Assembly: GCF_006716425.1 (NCBI RefSeq) | Contig: NZ_VFOZ01000001.1 | Span: forward strand, 7,177,237-7,241,236 | Origin: Actinoallomurus bryophytorum | GTDB lineage: Bacteria; Actinomycetota; Actinomycetes; Streptosporangiales; Streptosporangiaceae | Direction: 5' to 3' | Length of the DNA: 64,000 nt | Part shown: positions 49,041-57,598 of the stretch, piece after piece | Layout: each line of letters opens with the position of its first letter | Position numbering within the stretch: position 1 is the first letter of the stretch | Notes under the pieces: generated by a model | Database searches by the model: none | Seen by the model: only the letters and a program-made list of their open reading frames with translations | What the model was told of the DNA's origin: nothing | Program-made: the position numbers and the translations under genes

Positions 49041-49559
49041 TCAGCCGGCGGTCTTCTCCCGGTGCGGGAGCTTCCATCCGGGCCGGACGAAGTGGCAGGT
49101 GTACCCGTTGGGGTAGTGCTCCAGGTAGTCCTGGTGCTCGGGCTCGGCCTCCCAGAACGGTCCGGCGGGCGTCACCTCGGTGACGACCTTGCCCGGCCAC
49201 AGGCCCGAGGCGTCGACGTCGGCGATCGTGTCCTCGGCGACACGCTTCTGCTCGTCATCGGTGTAGAAGATGGCCGACCGGTAGCTGGTGCCGACGTCGT
49301 TGCCCTGGCGGTTCTTGGTCGACGGGTCGTGGATCTGGAAGAAGAACTCGAGAATGTCCCGGTAGGAGATCTGCTCCGGGTCGAAGACGATCTCGATGGC
49401 CTCCGCGTGCGTCCCGTGATTGCGGTAGGTCGCCTTCGGCACGTCCCCGCCGGTGTATCCGACCCGCGTGGAGACCACGCCGGGGCGCTTGCGGATGAGG
49501 TCCTGCATCCCCCAGAAACAGCCTCCGGCGAGGATGGCCTTCTCCGTCGTGCTGGTCAT
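49041..49559 (-). CDS. msrA: Peptide-methionine (S)-S-oxide reductase MsrA
   Basis: 172 residues, normal MsrA length. Active-site Cys in [10 protein letters not shown] (12-21), then [31 protein letters not shown] and [13 protein letters not shown], all family hallmarks. It reduces S-methionine sulfoxide in oxidised proteins in the cytosol using thioredoxin. Stands alone behind its own promoter; the hairpin at 49004-49031 ends the transcript. Confidence 0.97.
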   Translation of the reverse strand: MTSTTEKAILAGGCFWGMQDLIRKRPGVVSTRVGYTGGDVPKATYRNHGTHAEAIEIVFDPEQISYRDILEFFFQIHDPSTKNRQGNDVGTSYRSAIFYTDDEQKRVAEDTIADVDASGLWPGKVVTEVTPAGPFWEAEPEHQDYLEHYPNGYTCHFVRPGWKLPHREKTAG

Positions 49560-49772
49560 CGCGCTTCCCTTCCTGCTCAGCCGATTCGCGCCGGGTCAGG
49601 CGCGCCCGTCGCGGTGTGCGGACGGCGTCACCTGACGTCCGTGTCGTAGAACTCCTTTGGGCCGCCGGCAATTTCATCCAGGCCGCCTCGACGCCGAAGT
49701 GTCCCGTCTCCAGCCTCGCACCCGGTGGATTCCGCGGGTGGGCCTCCCCTCCATCGGCGCCCGGCCCGGCGA

Positions 49773-50120
49773 TCACGCACGGCGGTTGAGGAACGCGGCG
49801 AGAACGGCGGCGTGGTTCCTCTCGGTGCTCCTGGCCCTGTACAGCAGCGTGACCACCGGGTTCGCGCGCGCGATACGGACCAGCTCCCCGACGGCCGGGT
49901 CGTGGTCGAGCTCGGCCGTGTAGCGGGCGGAGAACTCGGCGAAGCGGTCCGCGCGGTCGAACCACTCCCGTAGTCCCGCGCTCGGGCCGATGTCCTTCAG
50001 CCACAGGTCGATGGCGGCGCGCTCCCGCGACAGGCCACGCGGCCACAGCCGGTCGACGTAGACCCTGAACCCGTCGGCGGGATCGGCGTGCTCATAGACC
50101 CGCCGGATGAGGACCGTCAT
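49773..50120 (-). CDS. DUF488-family protein (YeaO-like)
   Basis: 115 residues. Typical DUF488 pattern: IRRVYEHADPADGFRVYVDRLWPRGLSRERAAIDLWLKDIGPS and VVTLLYRARSTERNHAAVL. The family is widespread and of unknown biochemical role, suspected in DNA repair or nucleic acid metabolism. Its ATG lies 29 bp inside the 3' end of the AlkA-like gene on the same strand, so it is translated from the same mRNA and plausibly belongs with alkylation repair. Confidence 0.88.
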   Translation of the reverse strand: MTVLIRRVYEHADPADGFRVYVDRLWPRGLSRERAAIDLWLKDIGPSAGLREWFDRADRFAEFSARYTAELDHDPAVGELVRIARANPVVTLLYRARSTERNHAAVLAAFLNRRA

Positions 50121-50808
50121 CACCTGTTCCCTCAGCCGGGGCCGCGCGGCCGGCCGCCCGGCGCAGGGCGCGGGCCTTCTGGTCGAACGGCTCATCCACG
50201 GGCCGCAGGGACCGCCACAGCAGCGTGGCCGCGTAGGTCCGGTGCGGCGACCACGCGGACGCCCTGGTCCGCACCTCGTTCACGCCGGGCACCGCGGGCA
50301 GCTCCCAGGCGAGGCCGATGGCGCGCCGCAGGCCGACGTCACCCGCGGGCAGCACGTCCGGGCGGTGGAGCTGGTGGATGAGGAACATCTCCGCGGACCA
50401 CAGCCCGATGCCCCGTACCGCCGTCAGCGCGGCGATCGCCTCGGCGTCCCCGAGGTCGGCCATGTCCTCCAGGTCGATGAGGCCGCTCGCCTGCGACCGG
50501 GCGAGGTCGAGAAGGTAGCCCGCCTTGGCCCGCGACAGGCCGCACTCACGCAGCCGCTCGGCCCCCAGGGCGAGGACGGCCTCGGGGGTGGGGACGGCGC
50601 CCGTGGCGGCCGCGATGCGGTCGAAGATGACGAACGCCACGACGGTCGAGATCTGCTGACCGACGATGTGCAGCGTCATCGCCGCGAAACGGCTCGATCC
50701 GGTTCGGCCGCCGTCGGACCACTCGAATGGATCCGGCCGCCCGTACGCCTCGACCAGGTCCGCCAGGACCGGGTCGAGTGCGGCGAGGGACCGATAGTGG
50801 TCTTCCAT
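50092..50808 (-). CDS. DNA-3-methyladenine glycosylase (AlkA/HhH-GPD family)
   Basis: 238 residues. Helix-hairpin-helix LTAVRGIGLWSAEMFLIHQL followed by the catalytic Asp in LPAGDVGLRRAIGL, the order typical of AlkA-type glycosylases; AMTLHIVGQQIST precedes it. No iron-sulfur cysteines, in agreement with AlkA. It removes alkylated purines to leave abasic sites. ATG at 50808 assumed from the conserved N-terminus; no good ribosome site. It diverges from the Ogt gene across 143 bp and is followed by DUF488. Confidence 0.92.
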   Translation of the reverse strand: MEDHYRSLAALDPVLADLVEAYGRPDPFEWSDGGRTGSSRFAAMTLHIVGQQISTVVAFVIFDRIAAATGAVPTPEAVLALGAERLRECGLSRAKAGYLLDLARSQASGLIDLEDMADLGDAEAIAALTAVRGIGLWSAEMFLIHQLHRPDVLPAGDVGLRRAIGLAWELPAVPGVNEVRTRASAWSPHRTYAATLLWRSLRPVDEPFDQKARALRRAAGRAAPAEGTGDDGPHPAGL

Positions 50809-50951
50809 AGGAGAAACGGTAACGCGCGGCCGCCTCGACGGGCTCCAATCGAACGCGCTCTCGATGCCGGGCATCTCACGTTTCCGGCCGGCCGGCCGTC
50901 TTCAGGGTAGGAAGGGCCGCACCGGCGGCCCAACGGGAGGGGCGTGAAGAG

Positions 50952-51449
50952 ATGTCCAGGACCCATACCGTCATCGCATCGCCGGTCGGTGACCTGACCG
51001 CGGTCGCCGAGGACGGGGTGCTGAGCGGCCTGTACTTCGAGCGGCACCGCCGTGGCCCGAAGCCGGAGCGACTGGGCACCTACAGTGAGCAGGGCTTCGA
51101 TGAGGTCCGGCGCCAGCTGGCCGAGTACTTCGCCGGTGAGCGGACCGGGTTCGAGCTTCCCCTGGCGCCACAGGGGGATGAGTTCCAGCAGAGGGTGTGG
51201 GGGATGCTGCGGCGGATCCCGTTCGGTGAGACCCGCTCGTACGGGCAGCTCGCACGGGAGCTGGGGGACGTCTCCCTGGCCCAGGAGGTCGGCGCCGCCA
51301 ACGCCCGCAACCCGCTGTCGGTGATCGTGCCGTGCCACCGGGTCGTCGGCGCCGACGGCAGCCTCAAGGGGTACGCCGGGGGGCTGGACCGCAAGCGGTT
51401 TCTCCTGGATCTGGAGGAGACGGCGGTGCGGGAGCCCGTGAAGCCTTAA
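50952..51449 (+). CDS. ogt: Methylated-DNA-[protein]-cysteine methyltransferase
   Basis: 165 residues. Acceptor Cys128 in VIVPCHRV, with the preceding ANARNPLS loop and the Arg-finger region FQQRVWGMLRRIPFGETRSYGQLA; GYAGGLDRKRFLL follows. It takes O6-alkyl groups from guanine irreversibly. The ATG at 50952 has GGGAGG about 17 bp and GAAGAG directly upstream. First of three repair genes on this strand, diverging from AlkA-DUF488. Confidence 0.96.
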   Translation: MSRTHTVIASPVGDLTAVAEDGVLSGLYFERHRRGPKPERLGTYSEQGFDEVRRQLAEYFAGERTGFELPLAPQGDEFQQRVWGMLRRIPFGETRSYGQLARELGDVSLAQEVGAANARNPLSVIVPCHRVVGADGSLKGYAGGLDRKRFLLDLEETAVREPVKP

Positions 51450-51496
51450 CGGCGATCTCACGTTTCTCCGGACCCCGACGTCTACAGGATGTGACC

Positions 51497-51988
51497 GTGC
51501 AACCTTTCGAGCAGATCGTGACCGACTACGGCCCGATGGTGCTGCGTGTGTGCCGGGCCGTGGTCGGGCCGCACGACGCCGAGGACGCCTGGTCCGAGAC
51601 CTTCCTGTCGGCCATGAAGGCCTACCCGGATCTGCCGTCCGACGCGAACATCGAGGCGTGGCTGGTGACGATCGCCCATCGCAAGGCGATCGACGTCACT
51701 CGGGCGGCCGCCCGCAGGCCGGCGCCCGTGGAGGAGATCCCGGAACGCCCCAGTGACGCCGGCCGGCCGGAGGACTGGGACGGGGACCTGTGGCGGGCGC
51801 TGAAGGCGCTGCCCACCCGGCAGCGCGAGGCGGTGGCCTACCACTACCTGGCCGGGCTTCCGTACAAGGAGATCGCCGCCGTCTCCGGAGGCAACACCGA
51901 CGCCGCTCGCAGGGCGGCGGCCGACGGCATCAAGACCCTGCGCCGTACGTATCTGAGACCGGCCGAGCAGAGAGAAGTGGCTCGATGA
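51497..51988 (+). CDS. ECF-type sigma factor in alkylation-repair cluster
   Basis: 163 residues. Region 2 at 5-70 (FEQIVTDYGPMVLRVCRAVVGPHDAEDAWSETFLSAM) and region 4 at 100-150 (LPTRQREAVAYHYLAGLPYKEIAAVSGGNTDAARRAAADGIKTLR). GTG at 51497 is chosen because AGGA ends 7 bp upstream; GTG 51491 is possible. Its stop overlaps the ATG of the second Ogt gene. No anti-sigma factor is nearby; the coupled methyltransferase might act as the sensor, by analogy with Ada. Confidence 0.85.
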   Translation: MQPFEQIVTDYGPMVLRVCRAVVGPHDAEDAWSETFLSAMKAYPDLPSDANIEAWLVTIAHRKAIDVTRAAARRPAPVEEIPERPSDAGRPEDWDGDLWRALKALPTRQREAVAYHYLAGLPYKEIAAVSGGNTDAARRAAADGIKTLRRTYLRPAEQREVAR

Positions 51989-52596
51989 TGACCGCACCCG
52001 ACAAGGAGCGCCTGTTCGCGGCGCTCCCCACCCAGGACGCACCCGCGATGAACCGGCTGCGCGCACGACTCGCCGACGACGCACAGCGCGAGGGAGTCCT
52101 CGACGTCGCCTACCGCACGCTGGACACACCGGTCGGCCGGATCCTGCTGGCCGCCACCGACCAGGGCCTGGTGAAGGTCGCCTTCTCCGTCCAGGACCAC
52201 GACGCCGTACTCCGGCAGCTCGCCGACCGCATCAGCCCTCGCATCCTGAACGCCCCGGGCCGCCTGGACGAGACCAGCCGGCAGCTCGACGAGTACTTCG
52301 CCGGGCAGAGGACGCGGTTCGAGCTTCCGCTGGACTGGCGGCTGTCGAAGGGGTTCCGGCGCGAGGTGCTGACGCACCTGCGCGACATCGGCTACGGCCA
52401 CACGGAGAGCTACGCGCAGGTCGCCGCCGCGGCCGGCAGTCCACGTGCGGTACGCGCGGTGGGCACCGCGTGTGCCACCAACCCGCTGCCGCTGGTCGTG
52501 CCCTGCCACCGCGTGGTGCGTTCGGACGGCACCGCCGGCGGCTACGCCGGTGGTCCGGACGCCAAGCGCACCCTGCTCGCACTGGAGGCGGCATGA
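51985..52596 (+). CDS. Second methylated-DNA cysteine methyltransferase with N-terminal extension
   Basis: 203 residues. The catalytic domain (about 38-203) has Cys174 in LVVPCHRVVRS, FRREVLTHLRDIGYGHTESYAQVA and GYAGGPDAKRTLLALE. About 35 extra N-terminal residues (DKERLFAALPTQDAPAMNRL) are unlike the first Ogt and could contact the sigma factor encoded just before (4-bp overlap). With a sigma factor as partner, methylation of this protein could signal alkylation damage. Confidence 0.93.
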   Translation: MMTAPDKERLFAALPTQDAPAMNRLRARLADDAQREGVLDVAYRTLDTPVGRILLAATDQGLVKVAFSVQDHDAVLRQLADRISPRILNAPGRLDETSRQLDEYFAGQRTRFELPLDWRLSKGFRREVLTHLRDIGYGHTESYAQVAAAAGSPRAVRAVGTACATNPLPLVVPCHRVVRSDGTAGGYAGGPDAKRTLLALEAA

Positions 52597-53318
52597 CCAC
52601 GACGACCACGGACGCGTTCGCCCGCGGAGTCGCCTCGGCCGACTGGGAGTCGGTGACCGGCGAGCTCAACGAGTACGGATGCGCCCTGATGCCGCGCCTG
52701 CTGACCCCGGAACAGTGCCGGGAGCTGGCCGCCCTGTACGACCAGGCCGATCGTTTCCGGTCCACGGTCGACATGGCCCGCCACCGCTTCGGCAGCGGCG
52801 AGTACCGCTACTTCGACCGTCCCTTCCCCGAGCCGGTCCAGCGGCTGCGGGAGGAGCTGTACCCGCGGCTGCTCCCCATCGCCCGCGACTGGTACGACAA
52901 GCTCGGCCGCGAGGCACCGTGGCCCGACACCCTGGAGGAATGGCTGGCCATCTGCCACGCCGCCGGCCAGGAGCGCCCCTCACCGATCCTGCTGCGCTAC
53001 GAGAGCGGCGGCTGGAACGCCCTGCACCGCGACATCTTCGGCGAGATGGTGTTCCCGCTGCAGGTCGTGATCAACCTGAACGCTCCGGGCGAGGACCACA
53101 CGGGCGGTGAGTTCCTGCTGGTCGAACAGCGCCCCCGCGCCCAGTCCCGGGGGACCGCGACCCTCATCCCGCAGGGACACGGCCTGATCTTCACCACCCG
53201 CGACCGGCCCGTACCTTCCAAGCGCGGCTGGTCCGCCTCGCCCGTACGGCACGGCGTGTCCGCGATCCGCTCGGGTAACCGGTACACCCTGGGACTCGTC
53301 TTCCACGACGCCACCTAG
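52593..53318 (+). CDS. 2OG-Fe(II) oxygenase
   Basis: 241 residues. Iron ligands His145 and Asp147 (LHRDIFG) and His220 (RHGVSAI), with Arg230 or Arg226 for 2-oxoglutarate; the jelly-roll fold surrounds them (MVFPLQVVINLNAPGEDHTGGEFLLVEQRPR). It matches actinobacterial oxygenases linked to Ogt-type genes. In this context direct reversal of alkyl damage, as by AlkB, is a fair guess, but the sequence is not a close AlkB. ATGA overlap with the upstream methyltransferase shows co-expression. Confidence 0.88.
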   Translation: MTTTTTDAFARGVASADWESVTGELNEYGCALMPRLLTPEQCRELAALYDQADRFRSTVDMARHRFGSGEYRYFDRPFPEPVQRLREELYPRLLPIARDWYDKLGREAPWPDTLEEWLAICHAAGQERPSPILLRYESGGWNALHRDIFGEMVFPLQVVINLNAPGEDHTGGEFLLVEQRPRAQSRGTATLIPQGHGLIFTTRDRPVPSKRGWSASPVRHGVSAIRSGNRYTLGLVFHDAT

Positions 53319-53336
53319 GTACGGACCGGAGCGTCA

Positions 53337-56171
53337 TCACGTCAGGTCGTCCCAGCTCCAGGGCCCGGCCGAGGTGCCGCCGGGGTCGCGCCCGTACCGG
53401 AACAGGTCGCCGGTACCGGTCTGCTCGACGAACAGCTCGAACTGCCCGCCGCCCGGCAGGCGCTCGACCAGCGCGTCGGCCTGCCGGTCGGCCCCGGCCT
53501 CGCGGAGCGCGGTCAGCACCTCTCTGAGGCTTCCGCCGCTGTAGGGATCATCGAGCGCGAGCCCGGCGGCGATCCGGCCGGCCAACCTTTCGAACTGCGG
53601 GCCGGTTCCCATCTCGTGGAGGAACTCCACCAATGTGGCGACGAGGTACGGCCGGTCCAGCGGCGCTTGGGCGACCCGCTCGGCCAGCACGCGTATCTGC
53701 GTTTCGGCTCCCGCCGCGCGCAGACTGGCCCCGAGCACCGGTACCCCCCACGCACCGCTCGGATCGTCGCTTGTGATCAGGGCGCAGTGGGCGGCGGGAT
53801 CGCGGCCGAGCAGCTGTTCGATCTGCCGGTCGGCCCCCACCTCGAGTAGTGCGTCCAGCAGGTGGCCCACCTGGTAGGGGTCGCCGAGACGCACCTGGGA
53901 CGCCGGGTCCCTGCCGAGCAGCGCCGCGATGCGTTCGCCGGCCCCCGCCTTGCGGAGGGTGTACAGCAGCGCCCACACCACACCCGGGTCCGTCAGCGGG
54001 AGGTGTGCCACTGCCCGAGCGGTCAGCGACTCGACCTGTCGGCCGGCGCCCTCCTCGCCGAGTCGGGACAGGAGCCACTTCCAGGCCAGCGGCTCGTCAG
54101 GAGACGTGAGTGAGACACTGCCGGCGAGGTCCCGGCCGAGCAGTACCCGGATCTGCTCCTCGGCTCCCGCCGCACGCAGGCTCCCCAGCAGCCGTTCCAC
54201 TTTCTGGGGATCGGTGATAGGGACTCGGCCGGCCGGGTTACTGCTGAGCACCGTCGTGATCTGCTCGTCGGCGCCCGCTTCGCGTAGGGCGTCCAGCAAC
54301 TCCGCGACGGCCCCCGGGGCCTCCAACGGAACGCCGGCGGCGGCTCGGGCGGCCAGTGCCATGGCCTGCGCGTCGGCGCCGGCCTGGCGCATACCGCCCA
54401 GGAAGCTCGCAAGGACACGGGCGTTTTCCAGTGGGACATCGGCCGCGATCCGAGTCGCCAGCACCTCGACCTGCCGGTACGCCTTCACCTTCCGTAGGCT
54501 CGCCAACAGGCTCAGCACGCCGGTCGTGTCGCTGAGGGATGCCTGGGTGGCACGGTCAGCGAGCGCGGCGATCGCCCGCCGGTCGGCCCCGGCATTGCAC
54601 AGGCAGTCCAGCAGCTCCGCGACGACCCGGGTGTTCGTGAGCGGAACGCGTGCGGCGATCCGGTCGGCCAGCTCATCGATTTCCCGGCCGGCGTCGGCAT
54701 CGCGCAGGCCCCACACCAGCAGCACCACACCGATGGGGTTGTCGAAGTCGGGTTCGTCGGGCAGTGACGCCACGACCCACCGGGCGGGCCGGGGGTCGCC
54801 AGGGTGCGACTTGTGCATCAGCTTGACCAGAGAGCTGCCGGCCTCCAGGTCGCCATGGGCCGCGGCCCGTAGGTAGAGGCGGGCGCCGTCGCGGTACATC
54901 CCGCGTCCTACGGCGGCGTCGGCGAAGTCGCGCAGGTCGGCGGGGTCGAGGTGGTCGGCCAGCGCGGTCCAGAACTCCGTCGGCGGGACCTCTCCGGCGC
55001 GGGACCCGCGGCCGTGCTGATCGAGGTAGTCCGCCAGCCGGTACATCGGCGCGGCATCCGGCGGGTCGCCGGGACGAGGCCGGACCCGGGTGAGGATTCC
55101 GTCGACGCCGTTGCACGGCTCGGCGGCGTAGGCGAGGGACCGCTCCGGCCAGTCGTCGCCGGCGCGGTCCCACTCGGCACCGGTCAGGTAACCGGGGACG
55201 GCGTCGGCGAGCAGGGGGAGTGGCAGGTGGGGACCGGCGCCCAGGCGGCGCGCGTCCATCGCGGCGTGCACCATCGCCCGGGTCGCGGGGGAGGCCGTCT
55301 CGTAACGGTCCAGGAGTACGGGAACCCCCGCGAGGTACTGGGTGACCTGTCCGTCCCCGGCCCGCTCCGCGGCCTCGGCCAGGCGAGGGTCGGCCTGCTC
55401 CGCCAGCGCCAGCAGGTCGGTCCCGGTGAACGCGCCGGGAACGGGGATCCGGTGTCCCTCCAGCAGTTCCCTCGCCTGGGCGTGCGGATCCCCGCCGTTC
55501 ACCGGCCGCGAGGTGAGCGTCGCCCAGTGCTCGGGCCACAGCGTGGCCAGGACGAGGACGGGCCCGCGGTCCGGATCGCGCAGCGACTCACGCAGCCCGG
55601 CGGCGACCTGTTCCCCCAGAGAGGGATCGGCGAGGTAGAACTGCGCCTCGTTCAGCCACACCACCGTCCGGGGGCCGAGCCGCCCCAGGTCACGGAGGGC
55701 GGCGCCGGGCCGGGTCGGGTCGATCGGGTGCCACAGCCGCCAGCCCTCCGGCAGCGACCCCAGCGCCTCCCAGCAAGCGCGCGTCTTGCCCGTCGACGAT
55801 CCGCCGACGAGCGCCGCGATCCCGCTGCGCCCCTCCGCCGCGGCACGTACGGTCACGGCCAGGCGAGCGTCGTGCTCGCGCGGCACGTACGCCGGCAGCG
55901 CGTCCAGCTCCAGGTCCGCGTCGCCGGCACGTACGGGCCGGTGGACCTCCAGCGTGAACGGGTCGGTCAGCTCGCCGACGAGTGTCCCCACGGGTTCCGG
56001 TGACGGGTGTTCCCCGGCGGAGCCCAGCGTGATGTCGCCGAAGACGTCTCTCACCTGGAGGAGGTTGTGCACCTGCCGCGCCGAGGCGGCGTTCACACCG
56101 CCGTGCGCGGCCGGTGCCATCTTCCCGCCCCTGCGCCACCATGAGCCGTTCCGCCCCGCCATACCCACCAT
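53337..56171 (-). CDS. Large STAND-like NTPase with C-terminal helical repeats
   Basis: 944 residues from the ATG at 56171 (56264 or 56120 are alternatives; none has a strong ribosome site). Near the N-terminus VNAASARQVHNLLQVRDVFGDI resembles the VxxGxVHG...VQARDVxGDVHF linker of actinobacterial conflict-system proteins. NTPase domain: Walker A GGSSTGKT (about 123-130), Walker B VVWLNEAQF (about 170-178). From about 460 to the end lie some ten helical repeats of about 37 residues built on REAGADxQIxxLLxRDPA and PLxDPxxVxxLLxALREAGA. Repeat domains of this kind sense partners. Function unknown; a defence or signalling ATPase is likely. Confidence 0.75.
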   Translation of the reverse strand: MVGMAGRNGSWWRRGGKMAPAAHGGVNAASARQVHNLLQVRDVFGDITLGSAGEHPSPEPVGTLVGELTDPFTLEVHRPVRAGDADLELDALPAYVPREHDARLAVTVRAAAEGRSGIAALVGGSSTGKTRACWEALGSLPEGWRLWHPIDPTRPGAALRDLGRLGPRTVVWLNEAQFYLADPSLGEQVAAGLRESLRDPDRGPVLVLATLWPEHWATLTSRPVNGGDPHAQARELLEGHRIPVPGAFTGTDLLALAEQADPRLAEAAERAGDGQVTQYLAGVPVLLDRYETASPATRAMVHAAMDARRLGAGPHLPLPLLADAVPGYLTGAEWDRAGDDWPERSLAYAAEPCNGVDGILTRVRPRPGDPPDAAPMYRLADYLDQHGRGSRAGEVPPTEFWTALADHLDPADLRDFADAAVGRGMYRDGARLYLRAAAHGDLEAGSSLVKLMHKSHPGDPRPARWVVASLPDEPDFDNPIGVVLLVWGLRDADAGREIDELADRIAARVPLTNTRVVAELLDCLCNAGADRRAIAALADRATQASLSDTTGVLSLLASLRKVKAYRQVEVLATRIAADVPLENARVLASFLGGMRQAGADAQAMALAARAAAGVPLEAPGAVAELLDALREAGADEQITTVLSSNPAGRVPITDPQKVERLLGSLRAAGAEEQIRVLLGRDLAGSVSLTSPDEPLAWKWLLSRLGEEGAGRQVESLTARAVAHLPLTDPGVVWALLYTLRKAGAGERIAALLGRDPASQVRLGDPYQVGHLLDALLEVGADRQIEQLLGRDPAAHCALITSDDPSGAWGVPVLGASLRAAGAETQIRVLAERVAQAPLDRPYLVATLVEFLHEMGTGPQFERLAGRIAAGLALDDPYSGGSLREVLTALREAGADRQADALVERLPGGGQFELFVEQTGTGDLFRYGRDPGGTSAGPWSWDDLT

Positions 56172-56384
56172 GCTGCCGCCCACCGGCACCGCGCGGCACC
56201 GCCGAACGTAGATCGTGATCGGACCGCCGCGGATGCCTGTCATCGGTAAGTGCGTGCCGTCCATGAATCCGGGGATGGGCAGGCGTCGGGGATTACATCG
56301 GCGTCGAGCGGTTCCCTCTTCAGCGGCGTCGTCTCCCCCTCACCGGGGAGGTGGCGGACCCGGCCCGGGCCACATGGTGGGCGC

Positions 56385-56915
56385 ATGACCATCTCTCTCG
56401 AACCTCCCGCCGTGGGCACCGCGCGTCCCGTCCCGGCCTGGGCACGCCACGCCGCCGAGGTCGCGGCGTTCGCCCCGGTCCCGTCCTCGCTCTGGCGGCT
56501 ACCGCTGATCTTCGGCGTCTCGATGGGCATGGACGCGGACTTCATGCGCGACATGATGAGCCACCCGCTGTGGCTGCGGTTCGCGTACCTGGGCGGCCTC
56601 GGACTGCTCTCGGACGGCCCCGCGTTCCTCACACTGGGCCTCGTACGCCGCTGGGGCGAGGTGTGGCCGCGGTGGATGCCGTTCGTCGGCGGCCGGCGGG
56701 TCCGGCCGCTCGCCGCGATCGTCCCCGCGCTGCTCGGCGGCATCGTCGTCACGTGCCTCGGCGTCACGCTGGCCTCCGTCTGGAACTCCAACATGACCGG
56801 CGGTTACAACGGCTGGGCGATCCTGCAGACCTGCATGTACGCCCCACTGGTCCTGTGGGGTCCGCTCCTGCTGCTGGTCACCGCCCACTACGTGCGGCGA
56901 CGCGGCCTGTGGTGA
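56385..56915 (+). CDS. Hypothetical membrane protein
   Basis: 176 residues, four or five hydrophobic segments (LWRLPLIFGVSMGMDADFM, LAAIVPALLGGIVVTCLGVTLASVWNS, APLVLWGPLLLLVTAHYVRRRG). The pattern FGVSMG...MRDMM and the final LLLVTAHYVRRRG seem like a conserved actinobacterial family, but I do not recall its function. ATG at 56385. It ends 6 bp before the convergent GntR gene. Confidence 0.65.
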   Translation: MTISLEPPAVGTARPVPAWARHAAEVAAFAPVPSSLWRLPLIFGVSMGMDADFMRDMMSHPLWLRFAYLGGLGLLSDGPAFLTLGLVRRWGEVWPRWMPFVGGRRVRPLAAIVPALLGGIVVTCLGVTLASVWNSNMTGGYNGWAILQTCMYAPLVLWGPLLLLVTAHYVRRRGLW

Positions 56916-56921
56916 GGGCGC

Positions 56922-57569
56922 TCAGGCCGACCTCAGAGCCTCGATGACGCTGAGCAGATGGCGGCGCGCGGCACGTTCGGCGGCGTCCGGGGCGCGGGCG
57001 CAGATCTCGTCGATGATGGCCAGGTGCTCGGCCAGCGAGACGTCGGGGCGGCCCGGGACGAGCGCCAGCCGGAACTGATGGCGGACGTTCTGCGCGCGCA
57101 GCCGCTCCAGTACGCCGGCGGCGGCCGACTGGCCGCCGATCTGCCGGATCCGCAGATGGAGCCGCTGGTTGAGCTCGGAGTAGCGCAGGACGTGGCCGCC
57201 GGCCACGGCCGTACGCATCGCCGCGCCCAGCGCGCGCAGCTCGGCGACCTCCTCGTCGGTGATGTGCTCGGCGGCCTTCGCCGCGCACAGGCCCTCCACC
57301 ACCATGCGGACCTCGGAGATCTCGATCGCCTCGTCGCGGGTGACGGCGCGGACGCGGGCGCCGCGGTTCTGGACGCGTTCGACCAGGCCCTCGTTGGCCA
57401 GCTCGAACAGTGCGGAACGTACGCCGCCGCGGCTCGCGCCGAAACGCGTCGACAGGTCGGCCTCGACGAGGCGCTGGTTGGGGGCGAACTCGCCCTCGAT
57501 GATCGCCTCGCGGATCGCGGCCAGGACGTCGCCGGGCCGGTCGCCGCCCGTGCCGCTCGCCGTGGACAT
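56922..57569 (-). CDS. GntR-family regulator, FCD subfamily
   Basis: 215 residues. Winged helix (about 10-80: VLAAIREAIIEGEFAPNQRLVEADLSTRFGASRGGVRSALFELANEGLVERV), then an FCD effector domain with NQRLHLRIR and AEHLAIIDEI metal-site segments. ATG at 57569 with GGGAGAG upstream. Last gene of the operon with the oxidoreductase and DUF6282 genes; expected to bind the TTGTCAACA-type sites near both divergent promoters at 59.4-59.55 kb and to be released by a pathway acid. Confidence 0.9.
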   Translation of the reverse strand: MSTASGTGGDRPGDVLAAIREAIIEGEFAPNQRLVEADLSTRFGASRGGVRSALFELANEGLVERVQNRGARVRAVTRDEAIEISEVRMVVEGLCAAKAAEHITDEEVAELRALGAAMRTAVAGGHVLRYSELNQRLHLRIRQIGGQSAAAGVLERLRAQNVRHQFRLALVPGRPDVSLAEHLAIIDEICARAPDAAERAARRHLLSVIEALRSA

Positions 57570-57598
57570 GATCTCTCCCGCCGGCCGCTGGTGTGTCG

